A stretch of DNA of 64,000 nt from Malaya genurostris (GCF_030247185.1 NC_080572.1:156987080-157051079), one strand, 5' to 3'. Shown: positions 22,425 through 35,450, counted from the first letter of the stretch. Translations and numbers: made by a program. Notes: a model not told the origin generated them from the letters alone.

Positions 22425-23736
22425 ATGGAAACAGATTCAAAATCTGCGCCAAATAGTAAGACTCACCGGGTTAAACAGTATCCCGAAGAGCCTTCACCCT
22501 TGGCCGGCCTTTATGTGGTTTATTTCCGGACCAAAGAGAAGAATAAACCGCTTAATATTTTGAAAATATCTAAAGACTTGGCGTCAAAATATACAACATT
22601 GAAATTTATCTCAAAAATTCGTCCCGATAAGCTCAGGGTCTCGTTGACCAGTCTGAAACATGCTAATGAGATCGCTCGAAACGATCACTTTACGCGGGAC
22701 TACCGCGTTTATATACCAGCTCGCGAAGTCGAGATAGATGGAGTGATCACGGATCCAAGTCTGACATGCGAGGACATTCTCAAACATGGGGTCGGATGTT
22801 TTAAAGATCCCTTGCTTAAGAATGTCAAGATACTGGACTGCAAACGTTTGCATTCAGTATCGCCGCGAATGGGACAAAGTCTTATCCCCACTCGGACTCG
22901 TATCGGGTGACCTTCTCCGGCTCGGCTTTGCCGAAATTCGTTCTCCTGGACAGGGTTCGTCTACCTGTACGACTTTTCGTACCACGGGTAATGAATTGCA
23001 CTAGTTGTCAACAACTAGGACACACAGCTTCCCATTGTGGAAATCGGCCCCGCTGCTCGAAGTGTGGAGAGAGTCATGCGGATGGCGTTTGCGACAGAGA
23101 CATTGAAAAGTGTCTTTACTGTGGGGCGGCCCCGCATGACCTCACAGCATGTTCTGCGTGTAAATTGCGTGGAGATCATTTGAAACGATCTCTCAAGCAA
23201 CGATCAAACCGCTCGTTCGCAGAAATGCTGAAAATCGCCACACCACCTGAACAGAACCCCTACACCTGTTGTCTGCGGACGATTGCGATTCTGACGATCC
23301 TCACGAAGGTACATCTTCAACTGTCCCTCGTAGTTTTAGGAAGAGGAAAAATATATCATCTCCTAAACTCCCTAGAAAGGGTTCGAAGATATCTCTTGAA
23401 GGCCCTCCAAAAGTAACAACAGAAGGAAGTGTTGGTAACCAAATCGAAAAGACGAAGCCAAAAGCTCCTAGTTCCGGAGACTTGAAATCGGAGAAAGAAT
23501 ATCCAACACTTCCGGGGACACCCAAAACCCCGAAAGTCCCCAAGGAACCAGAAAACACATCAAGTGCTGGACTTGTAAAATTCAGTGACATTGTGGACTT
23601 TATATTTTCCGTCTTCAACATTTCTGACCCCCTAAAAGGTATTTTGATGACTTTCCTACCAAAAGTTAAAATGTTTTTGATGCAGCTGACTGCAAAATGG
23701 CCCCTCCTCTCAGCAATCGTTTCCTTCGATGGCTAA
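22425..23736 (+). pseudogene. I-clade ORF1: gag-like RNA-binding protein, frameshifted
   Basis: The start METDSKSAPNSK at 22425 is preferred over an upstream ATG at 22359 because sequence resembling protein begins there. Blocks in order: LAGLYVVYFRTKEKNK (RRM-like region), VEIDGVITDPSLTCEDILK, a frameshift near 22900, and three CCHC-type knuckles (CTSCQQLGHTASHC, CSKCGESHADGVC, CLYCGAAPHDLTAC). A second frameshift near 23270 leads to a Pro/Lys-rich linker and the C-terminal LVKFSDIVDFIFSVFNISDP. The stop (23734-23736) overlaps the ORF2 start at 23729. Role: binds element RNA for retrotransposition. Confidence 0.88.
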
Positions 23737-26700
23737 TTTTTCGAACGAGGTCAAGGATTCGATCGCTGTTTTACAGTGGAACTGTAGAAGTATCATCCCG
23801 AAAATATATCCTTTTAAATACTTAGTAAATAATCTGAAATGTGACGCATTTGCATTGTGCGAAACTTGGTTAACTTCTGATGTATCACTAAACTTCCACG
23901 ATTTTAACATTATTCGCCTGGATCGAGATAATCCCTACGGACGAGTACTTTTGGGGATCAAAAAGTGCTATTTCTTCTTTCGAATTAACCTCCCCTTGAT
24001 ATCAGGTATTGAAGTTGTCGCATGTCATGTCACAATTAAAGGCAAGGACCTTTGTATTGCTTCCATCTATATTCCTCCTAGAGCCTCAGTTGGGTACCAC
24101 TGGCTCAGCAGTATCATGAAACTTCTTCCCGCACCGACGTTAGTTTTAGGAGACTTTAACCACAGACTAACAGACATGACAGTATGAGTAATTTCTTATA
24201 AAAGTAATTTTTCGTGATGCACTAGTTCCACCTATATTGTACTGCGCGAACTATTTACTACCTGTACACCCCTTGTGTTATGTAAAAGTTTTTTTACAAG
24301 TTGGTTTCCCCTCGTTTGTCAACACCGATCAGCTGCTTGCAGGGATGCCTGATTTCATCAAAATATTTGAAAATAAATCGTCACAATAAATTATTGGATT
24401 ATGTTGATAATATATTTAACTTTTTCGCGACGTTGGAAGGTAACCATTTATTTGACTCATCGTTGTTCATCTAGACTATTTTATATTGTGTTGGTAGTTT
24501 TCAACCGAAATTAAGTGGCGGCAGACCAGAAGCAAGTAAATATTGTAACAAAGCGGGTTCGATTTTGTATTGTGTTGGAGGATGAGAAGTGGGCAAAATT
24601 ATGTACATAGTTTTGGCAATATGTATTAAATCTGTATCCTGCATGAATTTCGCATGGACGTATACAAATCAATACATGACAGGTAATTCTGTATGAATGG
24701 CAACTCTGTTGGTAAATGAAAAAAATAAACACAGTCTAGATGACAGACAGGATGTTTTTGATAGGGTAACGTAGCGCCATCATGACACATGTGAGTACTG
24801 TCCCAAATAAAGGAATATTCAAAATGACCGTTAAAATGATTGAAGAATTTAATTTGAGTGTCCTGTCTGTTAGTCTGTGCTTTAACTCTCACGCTACGGG
24901 ATGGGGTTGTCTTCATGATGATAACAGATCAGCTATGATTCATGATATTTGCGACAACTTCAATATGACAACCTTGAATACGGGAGAAATGACACGAATT
25001 CCTGCACCACCAGCAAGTTCAAGTGCGCTGGACTTATCCCTTTGCTCGACATCGCTACGGTTGGATTGTACGTGGAAGGTAATCCCTGATCCCCACGGCA
25101 GCGATCATCTGCCTATCGTAATTTCAATCGCCAGCGGATTAAGACCACCGGAAACAATCAATGTTTTGTATGACCTCACACGAAATATTGATTGGAAATG
25201 CTACGCAATATCGATATCTGAGAAACTAGAAATAACACAAGAACTTCCTCCGGAGGAAGAGTATACGTTTATGACACAGCGATTCAAGCTCAGACGAAAC
25301 GTATACCCGGCGCGAATACTAACATTCGTCCTCCCAACCCGTGGTGGGACAAAGAGTGCTCATCACTGAACGCGAAAAGATCTTTAGCATTCAAAAAGTT
25401 CAGAAAATATGGTACACCTGATAATTACCATAATTACGCAGCGCTAGATAAGCAAATGAAGAACTTAGTTAAAGCAAAGAAACTAGGTTACTGGCGACGG
25501 TTTGTTGAGGGATTAACAAAAGAAACATCGATGAGCACTCTTTGGAACACAGCCCGACGAATGCGCAACCAAAACACAACGAACGAAAGCGAGGAATATT
25601 CTAACCGCTGGATATACGATTTCGCTAAAAAAGTATGTCCTGATTCTGTTCCAGAACAGAAGATCTCCCGCGCCGCGACTTCGAATACAAACGAAACACC
25701 GTTTTCGATGGTAGAGTTCTCACTTGCGCTCTTGTCGTGTAACAATAAAGCCCCGGGGTTAGACAGAATTAAATTCAACTTGTTGAAAAATCTTCCTGAC
25801 TCTGCCAAAAGGCGCTTGTTGAATTTATTCAACAAGTTCCTCGAGGGTAATATTATTCCACACGACTGGAGACAAGTGAGAGTTATCGCCATTCAAAAAC
25901 CTGGGAAACCAGCCTCCGATCACAATTCGTATCGGCCGATTGCTATGCTTTCCTGTATCCGGAAGTTGTTCGAAAAAATGGTTCTCTTCCGTCTAGACAA
26001 TTGGGTCGAGACTAATGGTTTACTTTCAGATACACAATTCGGCTTCCGCAGGGGTAAAGGAACGAACGATTGTCTTGCGTTGCTCTCAACCGAAATTCAA
26101 ATGGCATTTGCTCGTAAAGAACAAATGGCATCAGTATTTCTAGATATCAAGGGGGCTTTTGATTCAGTTTCTATAAATATCCTATCTAAGAAGCTGCACC
26201 AGCATGGTCTTTCGCCGGTTTTGAACACCTTTTTATATAATCTATTGTCCGAGAAACACATGTATTTTGCACATGGTGATTTGTCGACAATACGATTCAG
26301 TTACATGGGTCTTCCTCAGGGCTCATGCTTAAGCCCCCTTTTATACAACTTTTACGTAAACAACATTGATGAATGTATCAACACATCTTGCACGCTAAGA
26401 CAACTTGCCGACGACAGCGTTGTGTCCATTATAGGACCCAAAGCTGCCGATCTCCAAGGACCATTACAAGATACTCTCGACAACTTATCATCATGGGCTC
26501 TTCAGATGGGTATCGAGTTCTCTACGGAGAAAACTGAGCTGGTTGTATTTTCAAGGAAGCGAGAACCAGCACAACTACAGCTTCAACTAAGGGGTGAAAC
26601 CATAGCTCAGGTCTTCACATTTAAATATCTCGGGGTCTGGTTCGACTCCAAAGGCACCTGGGGATGTCACATTAGGTATCTGAAACAAAAATGCCAGCAG

Positions 26701-28096
26701 AGAATCAATTTTCTTCGCACAATAACCGGAACTTGGTGGGGTGCCCACCCAGGAGATCTGATCAGGTTGTACCAAACAACGATATTGTCCGTGATGGAAT
26801 ACGGATGCTTTTGCTTCCGATCCGCGGCGAACACTCATTTCATCAAGCTGGAAAGAATTCAGTATCGTTGTTTGCGTATTGCCTTAGGTTGCATGCAGTC
26901 GACTCATACGATGAGTCTCGAAGTGCTCGCGGGCGTCTTACCGTTGAAAAATCGATTCTGGGATCTCTCATATCGATTGCTAATCCGATGCGATATCTTG
27001 AATCCAATGGTGATTGAAAACTTCGAAAGGCTTATCGAGCTTAATTCTCAGACCCGTTTTATGTCCTTGTATTTTGATTACATGGCTCAGAATATTAACC
27101 CTTCTTCGTTTGTTCCCAACCGTGCTCATTCCTTGGATACTTCTAATTCTACTGTGTTTTTCGACACATCCATGAGAGAAGAAATTCGTGGAATCCCGGA
27201 TCACGTATGCCCTCAAGTGGCCCCAAATATTTTTTATAATAAATTCAGAACAGTCAACTGTGAAAAGATGTTTTACACTGACGGATCAAACATCAACAGG
27301 TCCACAGGCTTCGCAGTCTTCAATCAGAACATCACCGCTTCGTACAAACTCAGTGATCCGGCTTCAGTTTACGTCGCAGAATTAGCTGCTATTCAGTACA
27401 CCCTTGAGATCATTGAAACCTTGCCCAAAGACCATTACTTCATTGTCACGGACAGTCTAAGCTCAATAGAAGCTCTCCGGGCAATGAAGCCAGGAAAGTA
27501 TCCCCCATATTTCTTGGGGAAAATACGGGAACATTTGAGAACTTTATCTAAACGGTCTTATTTAATATCCCTTCGCATTGTTCCATTCCGGGCAATGAAA
27601 AGGCAGACTCATTGGCTAAGGTGGGCGCATTAGAAGGTGATATTTATGAAAGACCAATATGCTTCAATGAATTGTTCAGTATCTCTCGTCAGAAAACTCT
27701 CGAAAGTTGGCAAACTTCATGGAACTGGGACGATGGCTGCATTCCATTATCCCTAGGGTATCGACGAAACCTTGGTTCAGGGGGATGAACGTGAGTCGTG
27801 ACTTCATTCGTGTGATGTCTCGGCTCATGTCAAACCATTACACATTCAACGCGCATCTCCGGCGTATTGGAATCGTGGAGAGCGGTCTCTGCGCTTGTGG
27901 TGACGGTTATCAGGACATCGAGCATGTCGTATGGACGTGTACGGAGTATCGTGACGCCAGGTCTTTATTAAAGGACTCCCTAAGGGCCCGAGGTAGACCA
28001 CCTGAAGTTCCGGTCCGAGATGTGTTGGCTAGTCGGGATATCTCTTATATGCTTCTTATATACCAGTACCTCAAACACATTAATATCCAAGTGTAA
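23729..28096 (+). pseudogene. I-clade ORF2: endonuclease, reverse transcriptase, RNase H
   Basis: Starts MANFSNEVKDSIAVLQWNC. Endonuclease blocks: CDAFALCETWL, LVLGDFN (interrupted at 24160), SHATGWGCLHDD, GSDHLPIVIS. After a frameshift near 25370, RT: DRIKFNLLKNLPDS, VFLDIKGAFDSV (motif A), YMGLPQGSCLSPLLYN (motif B), RQLADDSVV (motif C, with LADD). RNase H: MFYTDGSNINRSTG, YVAELAAIQYTLEI, IVTDSLSSIEALRAM, then, after a frameshift near 27590, PGNEKADSLAK. The C-terminal Cys/His block is CACGDGYQDIEHVVWTCTEY, ending ...YLKHINIQV. Full domain order but at least three frameshifts plus the insertion. Confidence 0.9.
24154..24886. mobile_element. 719-bp TIR element (24161-24879) with 7-bp duplication CTTTAAC
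   Basis: Left end CACAGACTAACAGACATGAC; right end reverse-complemented CACAGACTAACAGACAGGAC: a 20-bp TIR with one mismatch. CTTTAAC is repeated at 24154-24160 and 24880-24886. Excision restores the endonuclease reading GDFN-SHATGW exactly. No transposase. A 7-bp duplication is uncommon; the superfamily is unassigned (P-like 7-8 bp is one option). Confidence 0.92.
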
Positions 28097-28711
28097 TCTG
28101 TTATACCTCGCTCAGAAAGTATAATCTCCACCTACAGGTTCGACACTAACATCCGCCCGATTCTCTCGATCACCGTCCCTGTCCACCATCTTCATTGGAT
28201 CTAACAAGATCTTTCTTGTCGTTAACTTTTCGTTCCCCCTTTCCCCGTCTCTTCAACATCTCGATGGCAACTAATTAGATCTCTGTAGTTTTCAGACATT
28301 TTGTTTCCATACCTCCTATTTACCTCGGTTTCCACAATATTTACTTTTCTTATTTTTTCATTTTCTTCGTAACATCACCATCACCGCCTACGGTCATACG
28401 CTCCAGTCGCTGATCAGCATGCGGGCCACCCGCCGGGCCTTCGTAGCCTGGGGGTGTTTCCCGCGGACCCACACGAACCGAAAGGAAGCGGCCATAGATA
28501 GCACCATCTGGAAGTCATACAATATTCAATTCACCGACCACTGCCGAACGCCAGCTAAAAGCTTTTTTTTTCGAAAATTTGAGACGATATAATCTAATGA
28601 TACTATTCTAGTTATAAGTTAGTCGTTAATTAAGATTAGGAAATACCCTTGGCATCTTAGAGCTTAAGCAGTGTGCCTAAAAATATATATTATACTATTG
28701 AATAAAAAAAA
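28097..28711 (+). other. 3' UTR of the I-clade element
   Basis: About 615 bp non-coding, with a GC-richer patch (28390-28500), then ACCCTTGGCATCTTAGAGCT and a terminal GAATAAAAAAAA tail. The last 70 bp are shared with the stub at 12.44-12.52 kb. Confidence 0.75.
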
Positions 28712-28805
28712 TGAAAAGCTTATAGTTTATACCCAAAGAAAATTTCTTACATATTCATGATTGAAAAAAAAATCTTCGCAGGATTTTCTAGTGATATTTT
28801 TGAAA

Positions 28806-29840
28806 ATATAAGTAATATGAGAAAGGCTTCATTAAACCACTAGGTGGACTAAGAAGGGTTTATGCCTTTCTCTATAGAAAGGTATTAGAATTGCTGGAAA
28901 ACTGACTTTCGAACTGAGTCTCGGAGACCCATAGTGTTATATACCATTCGACTCAGTTCGACGAGATCTGAAAATGTGTGTGCACTTTTCGAAGATATTT
29001 GAACGCGCTCAGTTTTCTCAGAGATGGCTGAACCGATTTTATCAAACTTGGGCTCGTTTGAAAGCTATTGTAGGGCCATTGATCAAGTTCAAAGATCAAA
29101 TGGCTGTGACTTCCGGAGATATGATTGTATAAGTGACTTAACCGACAAAAAGCGTTGTATTTTTACGAGCTCAATTTTCTCAGAGATGGCCGAACCGATT
29201 TTAAATATGAGAAAGGCTTCATTACACCACTAGGTGGACTAAGAAGGGTTTATGCCTTTCTCTATAGAAAGGTATTAGAATTGCTAGAAAAACTGACTTT
29301 TGAACGGAGTCTCGGAGACCCATAGTGTTATATACCATTCGACTCTGTTCGACGAGATCTGAAAATGTCTGTATGTGCAAGTTCAAAGATCAAATGGCTG
29401 TGACTTTGGGTTCCAGAGATATGATGGTATAAGTGACGTAACCGACAAAACACATTGATTTTTACCGCTCTTATACATATAAGGGTGCCAATATTTTGGG
29501 ATCACCTCTAATTTCGATAGAGCATTAGAGCGCTAATGCTCAAAAGTTTAAGCACCTCGAAAAATGTCCTCATGCAAAATTTGAGCTAAATCGGACATGC
29601 GTAAGGGGTGCTGCCCGGCGGTTAAGGTTTGAAAATTCTGGAAAAAGCACCATAGGAAGGAAATTGAATGAAATTTCCGAAATCGAATATTTTTTTTTGA
29701 TGCCGAAAATCATAATATGCAATATATATAAACGGCGAGATTTAGTGTTATCTAAAATAAATATTTTTTTTTGAAAAAATCCAGTTTCTGGGACTTTTGA
29801 TATTTTTACTAAGTCCCAGAAAGTCGATATTCTCAAAAAA
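28806..29840 (-). mobile_element. Repeat family B, tandem partial copies
   Basis: Two head-to-tail copies of the family B end (28816 and 29206: GAGAAAGGCTTCATTAAACC and ACTAGGTGGACTAAGAAGGG), each followed by TGCCTTTCTCTATAGAAAGG, satellite-like sequence (GTGACTTAACCGACAAAAAG) and, after 29460, the CTTATACATATAAGGGTGCC module leading into one half of the family B hairpin. Orientation is opposite to the 46-48 kb copy. Family A (29841-31021) interrupts the hairpin; about 45 bp of the other side remain at 31022-31066. Confidence 0.8.
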
Positions 29841-31021
29841 GGCGGGTGGGTAATGTCAGAGACATAACTGGATGTCGTGAATACGAAAACAACTGACATG
29901 TTCCTTAACACTTCCGAATGTCAATTAGTTGATCAATTGTATGAATTATGCAAGCATTCCCCTTTTCCATATTTAGGCTTTACTTGATCTAGATTACTGT
30001 GAATTTCACACAGCGAAAAGTGCAAAAATCTAACCAAACTGTTCTAGATTTGCACTAAACTGAGGATATTTCCTTTCGATTTGTGAACAACAACTCCTAA
30101 TAGTTCTTTAGAAAACTTTTAGAGCCATTAGAACGGCTGATTTTTTGTAATGCTCTTTACCGTTGTTTTTTCATCAATGCAAATGACTGGCAGCTGTGAC
30201 GTAATCGCTTTTGTCGGAAGCGAAACTAGCTTTGCAAACGGCACAAAATACATCTGCTCGCATTGGCGATAGAATCCAAACTGATTCAATTTTTGTTAGG
30301 AGCTTTCTTTTACGTGATTTCGTTTGTAGCTTTTTCACTAATGGGCAGTCCTAACAGCTATACAAATAGTCGCATACAGAATTTTAATGTCGATTATTGC
30401 ATATCGGATTTGCATAATTTATTGAAAGAAACTATCAATATGCTGTAGGGATTCGTTTCTAGCATTCAGAAGTACCAAATTAAGGAACTCACTACGATAT
30501 TCACCACTTTTCGGAACATTTTTCTCGAACGATTTGTTGTACAGCAGCAGATATTTTGTTCTCTTCCTTAGAACGCGTTCTGATTGGCTGGTGTTGACAT
30601 GGGTCAAATGAGACAGGTTTTTCAATAGTGTACTATTGAAATACTTCAATGCTTTAGCTATACACGTTTAAGTTGAAAAATTTCGATTCTATTGGTAGTT
30701 AGATTATATAAATCCTTCCACAGATCACTGAGCTATGAGCTTTCAAAATACGAGAAAGGCAAACGCGCCTTATGAATTATCCCCTTTGATACTCGTTTAT
30801 ACCAAACATTTCAGAAAAGTTTAATTTTGAACTATTCGAGATTATGTCACACAACTAAAAATTTTATCATAAAATTGTGATCATATTTCCGATGGCATGT
30901 AGAAAAAATTATGTTGATTCGTTAGATACAACAAGAGATATTCACGATCAAAAACTTATCACTCTGTCATAGGGTAAATTTTGAAAAGGCACCCCATAGT
31001 AAAGTAAGTCGTATTCACGAC
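29841..31021 (-). mobile_element. Repeat family A, complete short copy (1181 bp)
   Basis: Starts GGCGGGTGGGTAATGTCAGA, then GACATAACTGGATGTCGTG; ends GTCGTATTCACGAC. It lies between A runs (29835-29840 and 31022-31028) inside the family B hairpin, whose sequence ACACTAAATCTCGACGCTTC resumes to the right. Contains the inverted CCAAT block (TTCTGATTGGCTGG near 30580). Non-coding. Confidence 0.88.
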
Positions 31022-31066
31022 AAAAAAATTTCGATATGACACTAAATCTCGACGCTTCATGCAATT

Positions 31067-32149
31067 TTCTATTGCCGTTACAGAAAAATTTCTCATGAAC
31101 CGGCGAAAGCTTGATTCAGAAGAAATTAACGAACCAACACCATCAAGAAGATCCCCGGAGACTATACATCGCATTCTAAACGTGACGCTTACGACAATCA
31201 ACGCTCGTATTATGTTCCTATACAGAACAAGCTTCACAAAACTAAATTACATCCACAAATCTAAATCATACTGCCAGCGAATTCTGGCTAATTCGCGATC
31301 CTCGCCAACTAACTTATGGCTATCAGTCTCCGGGTAAGTCCTTATACACGAAAAACGAAAGTCATGTGTAACGGCAGAACATTCAATAAACTCTTGATCT
31401 ATTTTAGTGCTAAATAGGTTTGAATTAATATTAAATACATAACTAAAAATATTTGTGATAGCTTCTTCGTTTGTAACAAATGGTTGACTGTCGCAGAGGA
31501 AAATGGGTATTCAGGGTTCAGGGTTTTACCGCGCCCAGAACCGTGTTACTTTTGTACTTTTGACTGCTCTGGATCGTGCATGACGGCGACAGCAATCGAG
31601 AAATGCGTAGTTTAATCCGATCTCGTGTTTTCGTGAAACTTTGTGGCTGGTGTAACTCATAGCTGTTCAAACGACTGTCAGTTTCTCCCGATCTGACCAA
31701 ACGGCAGGCCTGTGAAGGCTTTAATATTCTCATGATATCTTTGGTGTGCGGTTGTATTTACTCGTTATGAACCAAAATTCGAAGTTTGCTAGAATCATGT
31801 GCGCTTTGCTTCGTCCTTTTGCAATTATCGTTGTTCCCGATGTTTGCTCCAATGCAATTCCACCTTGCGTTAGTTACCTATGTTGTTGCTATTGTCTTGG
31901 TTTGCTCGGATTGCTACTTGGTTCTTCCTTTCTTATGATCCGTAACCGGTGTGTCTTCCCACAAAGCTGTCTCCATCGATATGCGTTGTCTCTCGTTCCG
32001 CTAACGGATCGCCTGCAAAAGGCTCGTCTCGTGGTATTTGGGTGCGTTTTCTCTCGTTTCGCTAACGGATTCCTGAAGCAGGTTTGTTTCGTGGTACTTG
32101 GGTTATTTTTTGTGTATGTGTGTTGTCGACATAACTCAAGCTATTGTTT
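31067..32149. other. No gene recognised; 61-bp tandem duplication at 31983-32104
   Basis: The unit GCGTTGTCTCTCGTTCCGCT ... GTGGTATTTGGGT occurs twice at 61-bp spacing (31983 and 32044). It lies just downstream of the integrase of the neighbouring minus-strand gypsy and could be its 3' non-coding or LTR-proximal region; no LTR pair found. A 92-codon plus-strand frame at 31059-31337 has no recognisable motif. Confidence 0.45.
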
Positions 32150-35065
32150 AGCTTTAATCCGTTTTCTCGCCGAACGGTAACGTGTGGTCATTTTTTTGAG
32201 AGGAAGTCCGATTCCGTCCCTGACGTCTCGACAACAACTTGCTGCGACTGTCAGTTGTCCAGACTCCTGAGTCGACCATCCGTTTACTCCCGTTACGGTA
32301 ACGGTCTGCCTGCTTTCCGGTTACGATGTCTTCTAGAATGTATATGTTTACGCCGAGAATCTCCTTCACTATCGCTGGCACGAATTTGGGGTCCAGTTTT
32401 CTGTTCACATGATTTGCCTTTGAAGACAGTTCTGCGTTCTGCGCCACACTAAATCTCCGACTTTGAACGATACCGCGCGTAAGCGGAGTATATAACGTTG
32501 TTTTGTCATTTCGTGGTTGTTCTTCATTCGTTTCAGTACGAAGTCCTGCATGCGTTGTATGGTTGATAGCCGCAAATTCTGCGCAACTTTTGGATCGTCT
32601 GGAGTGTTTAAGCTCTTCTGTGTGTATAGATTTGTGTGCAGTGTCAAATCTCTTCCGAAATTTGCAAAGTGCGGACTGACTCCGGTTGCTTCACTATTTA
32701 CAACGCCGTGATGGCTGGAAGCTGACTATCCCATTCGCGATGATCTTAATCCAGTTAGACTCAAATCGGATGATCAGCACGCTATTCACTCGTTCTGCTT
32801 TGTTGAACATGGGACAGTAATACGCTGTCTTCATGTGAACGATTTTGTACTTGAATAGTAGAGATTTGAACACCGAAGATTCAAACTGTTTCCCATTATT
32901 CGACAAAACTATCCCTGGTCGCGAATACTTCAGGAAGACTTCCTGCTCCAGAAATTGTGACATCTTTACTGCGTCTGCGGCTTTCATCGGATGTGCGATA
33001 ACGTAGTTTGTAATCCAGTCTACTATGACTAGCATAACTGTGTTTCCTTGGTTTGAGCGTGTGAACGGACCGACGAAGTCTATGGAAATTAGTTCCCATG
33101 GCAGTTTTGCTGGTTTCAGGTTTCCCAATCGGGGCATCATCTTCATGTTTAGCGCCTTACTTGCCGTGCACGTCTGACAGCTCCAGACGCAGTTGCTTAC
33201 ATCCTCTCGCATTGTCTTCGCATCAGCTCACGTTGTTCTTCAACAGGTACAACCTTTTCCTATCGGTGAATTGCGTTGCCGCCTTCGTCCTTGTTCAAAC
33301 AGTTTTTGTACAGCTCTCCGTTCACGAATCTGAAGTCCGGGAAGCGATTTCCTTACTTCTGGATTTTGATCTGGTGAAGTTGACTGATGCGACGATCTGT
33401 GAAAGCGCATCTGGTACTACGTTTATGCTTCCTTTTCTGTATTTATTTTCGAGATCGAACGCGTTTAACCGTAAGAGCCAACGACTCATGATCGCCGTGG
33501 GATTTTTCATTGAACGCAAGTAGCTAAGCGCTGCATGATCGTAAGTAAACTGTAAATTTCATTCCTTCGATGTATCCTCGGAATTTCTCGATCGCCCGCT
33601 AAACATTCTCGCTAGTGACTGAGTACTTTCGTTCCGACGACGAGAGCTTCTGCGAGAAGTAGCAGATTGGATGTTCTTCTCCTTCGATCTTCTGCGTTAG
33701 CAATGTTCCGATCGCTATATCGCTTGCGTCGTATGCTATTGCGAGTGACTTCGAATAATCCGGCATTGCCAGTACTGGAGCTGATACTAAAGCGGCTTTT
33801 AGCTTGAGAAAGGCCTCATCTGCTTGCGCGTTCCATCGAAACTTGTTCTTCGTCTTTGTAAGTTCCGTTATTGAAGCAGCTAGACGTGAAAAATCCGAAA
33901 TGAAACGTTGGTATCAATTGCATAAACCTAGAATCCGTTGAACCTGTTTTCTGCTTGTTGTGGTTGGAAACTTTACAATACTGTTTGTTATCTCTTCGTC
34001 GACCTTCCAACTGTTTTCGTTTAGTATGTAGCCTAGGTATGGTATCTCTCGACGACGAATTTCTATTTCTCTGATGATATTGTCAATTTTGCTTGACACA
34101 GTGGCTTCATTACTTCTTCCAATAGCTGAATGTGTTCCTCAAACGATCATGAGCAAATAACAATATCGTCCAAGTTATGGAATACGTACGCTCCATGTCC
34201 GCAAATAAATGCGTTATCAACCGTGCTAGCGCTTGACTTGCTGTGCAAAGACCGAACGGCACAACCTTAAACTGGAAATGTGCTCTAAAAGTGAATTGTG
34301 TGCAATTGGAATCCTACGCTGTCTATCGAGAAGCATTCTAGTTTCATCGATTACAGATTTCTACCATTTCCTACAACGTACGCAGCTTCGCGGTTGTTAC
34401 GATTGGCGTTCGTGTTCTTTTCCTCTTTACTCATCGCCGGTGTCACGAAACGGAACAGTGCTGCAATATCACGATAATACTTGGCAAAAGACTCGTTCTG
34501 CTCTTGAAATCGGAAACAAGCTTCTAGCCGAAAAATCTGTGCGTAACCACTGGGTAAAAACTCCTTTCTTATCTCTTGACTGAATGGTTCCCACGAAAGT
34601 AATGATTGCTGTGCCAACAGAGTGTTATCGTTCATTCCTTCTGATCTGGCAAACGTCTCGACTCTATCCAAAAAAATGCTCAATGATGTCGTATCCTTTT
34701 CACCACAGAACTTGAATGACCAGTTGTGTACTGCTATCAGCATGCGCCTGTCCTCGTTTCATTCGTTGAATAGTCCCGCTTCTCGGCGTAGTAAATGATG
34801 CAACAAATCGTCTTGCAATTGGTTGTATTCTTCCCATACGTTACGTGTTACGGTGACCGCTCGATTGTTACCCACAGGTGCCGGATTAATACCATCTTTC
34901 TGCAAATTTGAATGAGAATTTCCTCCTTTCCTGCTCGTGTTAAAAGAGTCTGGAACCATAGATGGCAACTCCAATGGTGATGAGTTGTAGTGTGATAGCA
35001 GTAAATTGCTTCGCCTTCCGCCGCCTAATGTTGATTGCTGTCCATTAAATCCCGAAATTAACGCG
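32150..35065 (-). pseudogene. Ty3/gypsy retrotransposon remnant: gag, RT, RNase H, integrase
   Basis: In order from the right: gag (34759-35091 and 34351-34743; FSGEKDTTS-like motif FCGEKDTTSLSIFLDRVETF). The sequence then joins directly to late RT (FGLCTASQALARL, LDDIVICS, near 34100-34260) without protease or early RT. Next LGYILNENSWKVDEEI, RNase H (FRWNAQADEAFLKLKAALVS; IAYDASDIAIGTLL; RKGSINVVPDALSQ), and integrase (WSCQTCTASKAL zinc part, ISIDFVGPF, IVLSNNGKQFESS with the second Asp as Asn, then the C-terminal part SFKVGDLVWRR). Many frameshifts; gag-RT deletion. Inactive. Confidence 0.86.
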
Positions 35066-35450
35066 AAACATCTGCCCAGACTCATGTCCAATCACTACAC
35101 GTTAGATGCACATCTCCTTCGATTTGGACTTTTCGAGACTAATCATTGTGCTTGCGGCGAAGGTTTTCGCGATATATCATGTCGTTTAGACATGCGTGGA
35201 GTATCGTGATGTCAGATCTCAACTAATAAATTCCTTGCGTAACCAAGGAGACTATCCAATGTCCCAGTTCACGACATTCTTGCTTGTCGTGACCTTCCTT
35301 ACATAAAACTTCTTTACCATTTCATGGAATTACCGTTGGAGTTCCAATTTAAATTTTATTTTATGTTAGACTGTTTTCTCTTTCATGAGTTCAACCAATA
35401 GCCAGCTATATGATATTGAATAAAACTGATGAACCGATACAAACTAACCT
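35066..35450 (+). mobile_element. 3' fragment of an I-clade element, second subfamily
   Basis: The C-terminal ORF2 block RLMSNHYTLDAHLLRFGLFE, NHCACGEGFRDI parallels RLMSNHYTFNAHLRRIGIVE, GLCACGDGYQDI of the 22-28.7 kb element but is clearly divergent. Further blocks (frameshifted) give INSLRNQ and HDILACRDLPYIKLLYHFME, followed by an AT-rich 3' end. The left edge abuts gypsy gag. Confidence 0.75.

Larger units (their letters stand above)
21978..28719 (+). mobile_element. I-clade non-LTR retrotransposon, nearly full length (21986-28711)
   Basis: A 6.7-kb element: 5' UTR, ORF1 (gag-like, three zinc knuckles), ORF2 (APE endonuclease, RT, RNase H, C-terminal Cys/His block), then a 3' UTR ending GAATAAAAAAAA. 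A candidate target duplication TGAAAAGC flanks it (21978-21985 and 28712-28719). It begins ACATTCCTTTCGTGACC. Endonuclease plus RNase H places it with the I group. Both ORFs carry frameshifts and ORF2 is interrupted by a TIR element, so it is inactive. Confidence 0.85.

Noticed and set aside
31059..31337. Possible integrated RNA-virus fragment (92-codon frame)
   Set aside because: No recognisable viral motif. I looked for virus-like coding across the window and found none that I can support.
31985..32110. CRISPR-like repeats
   Set aside because: Only two 61-bp units with no spacers; eukaryotic DNA.
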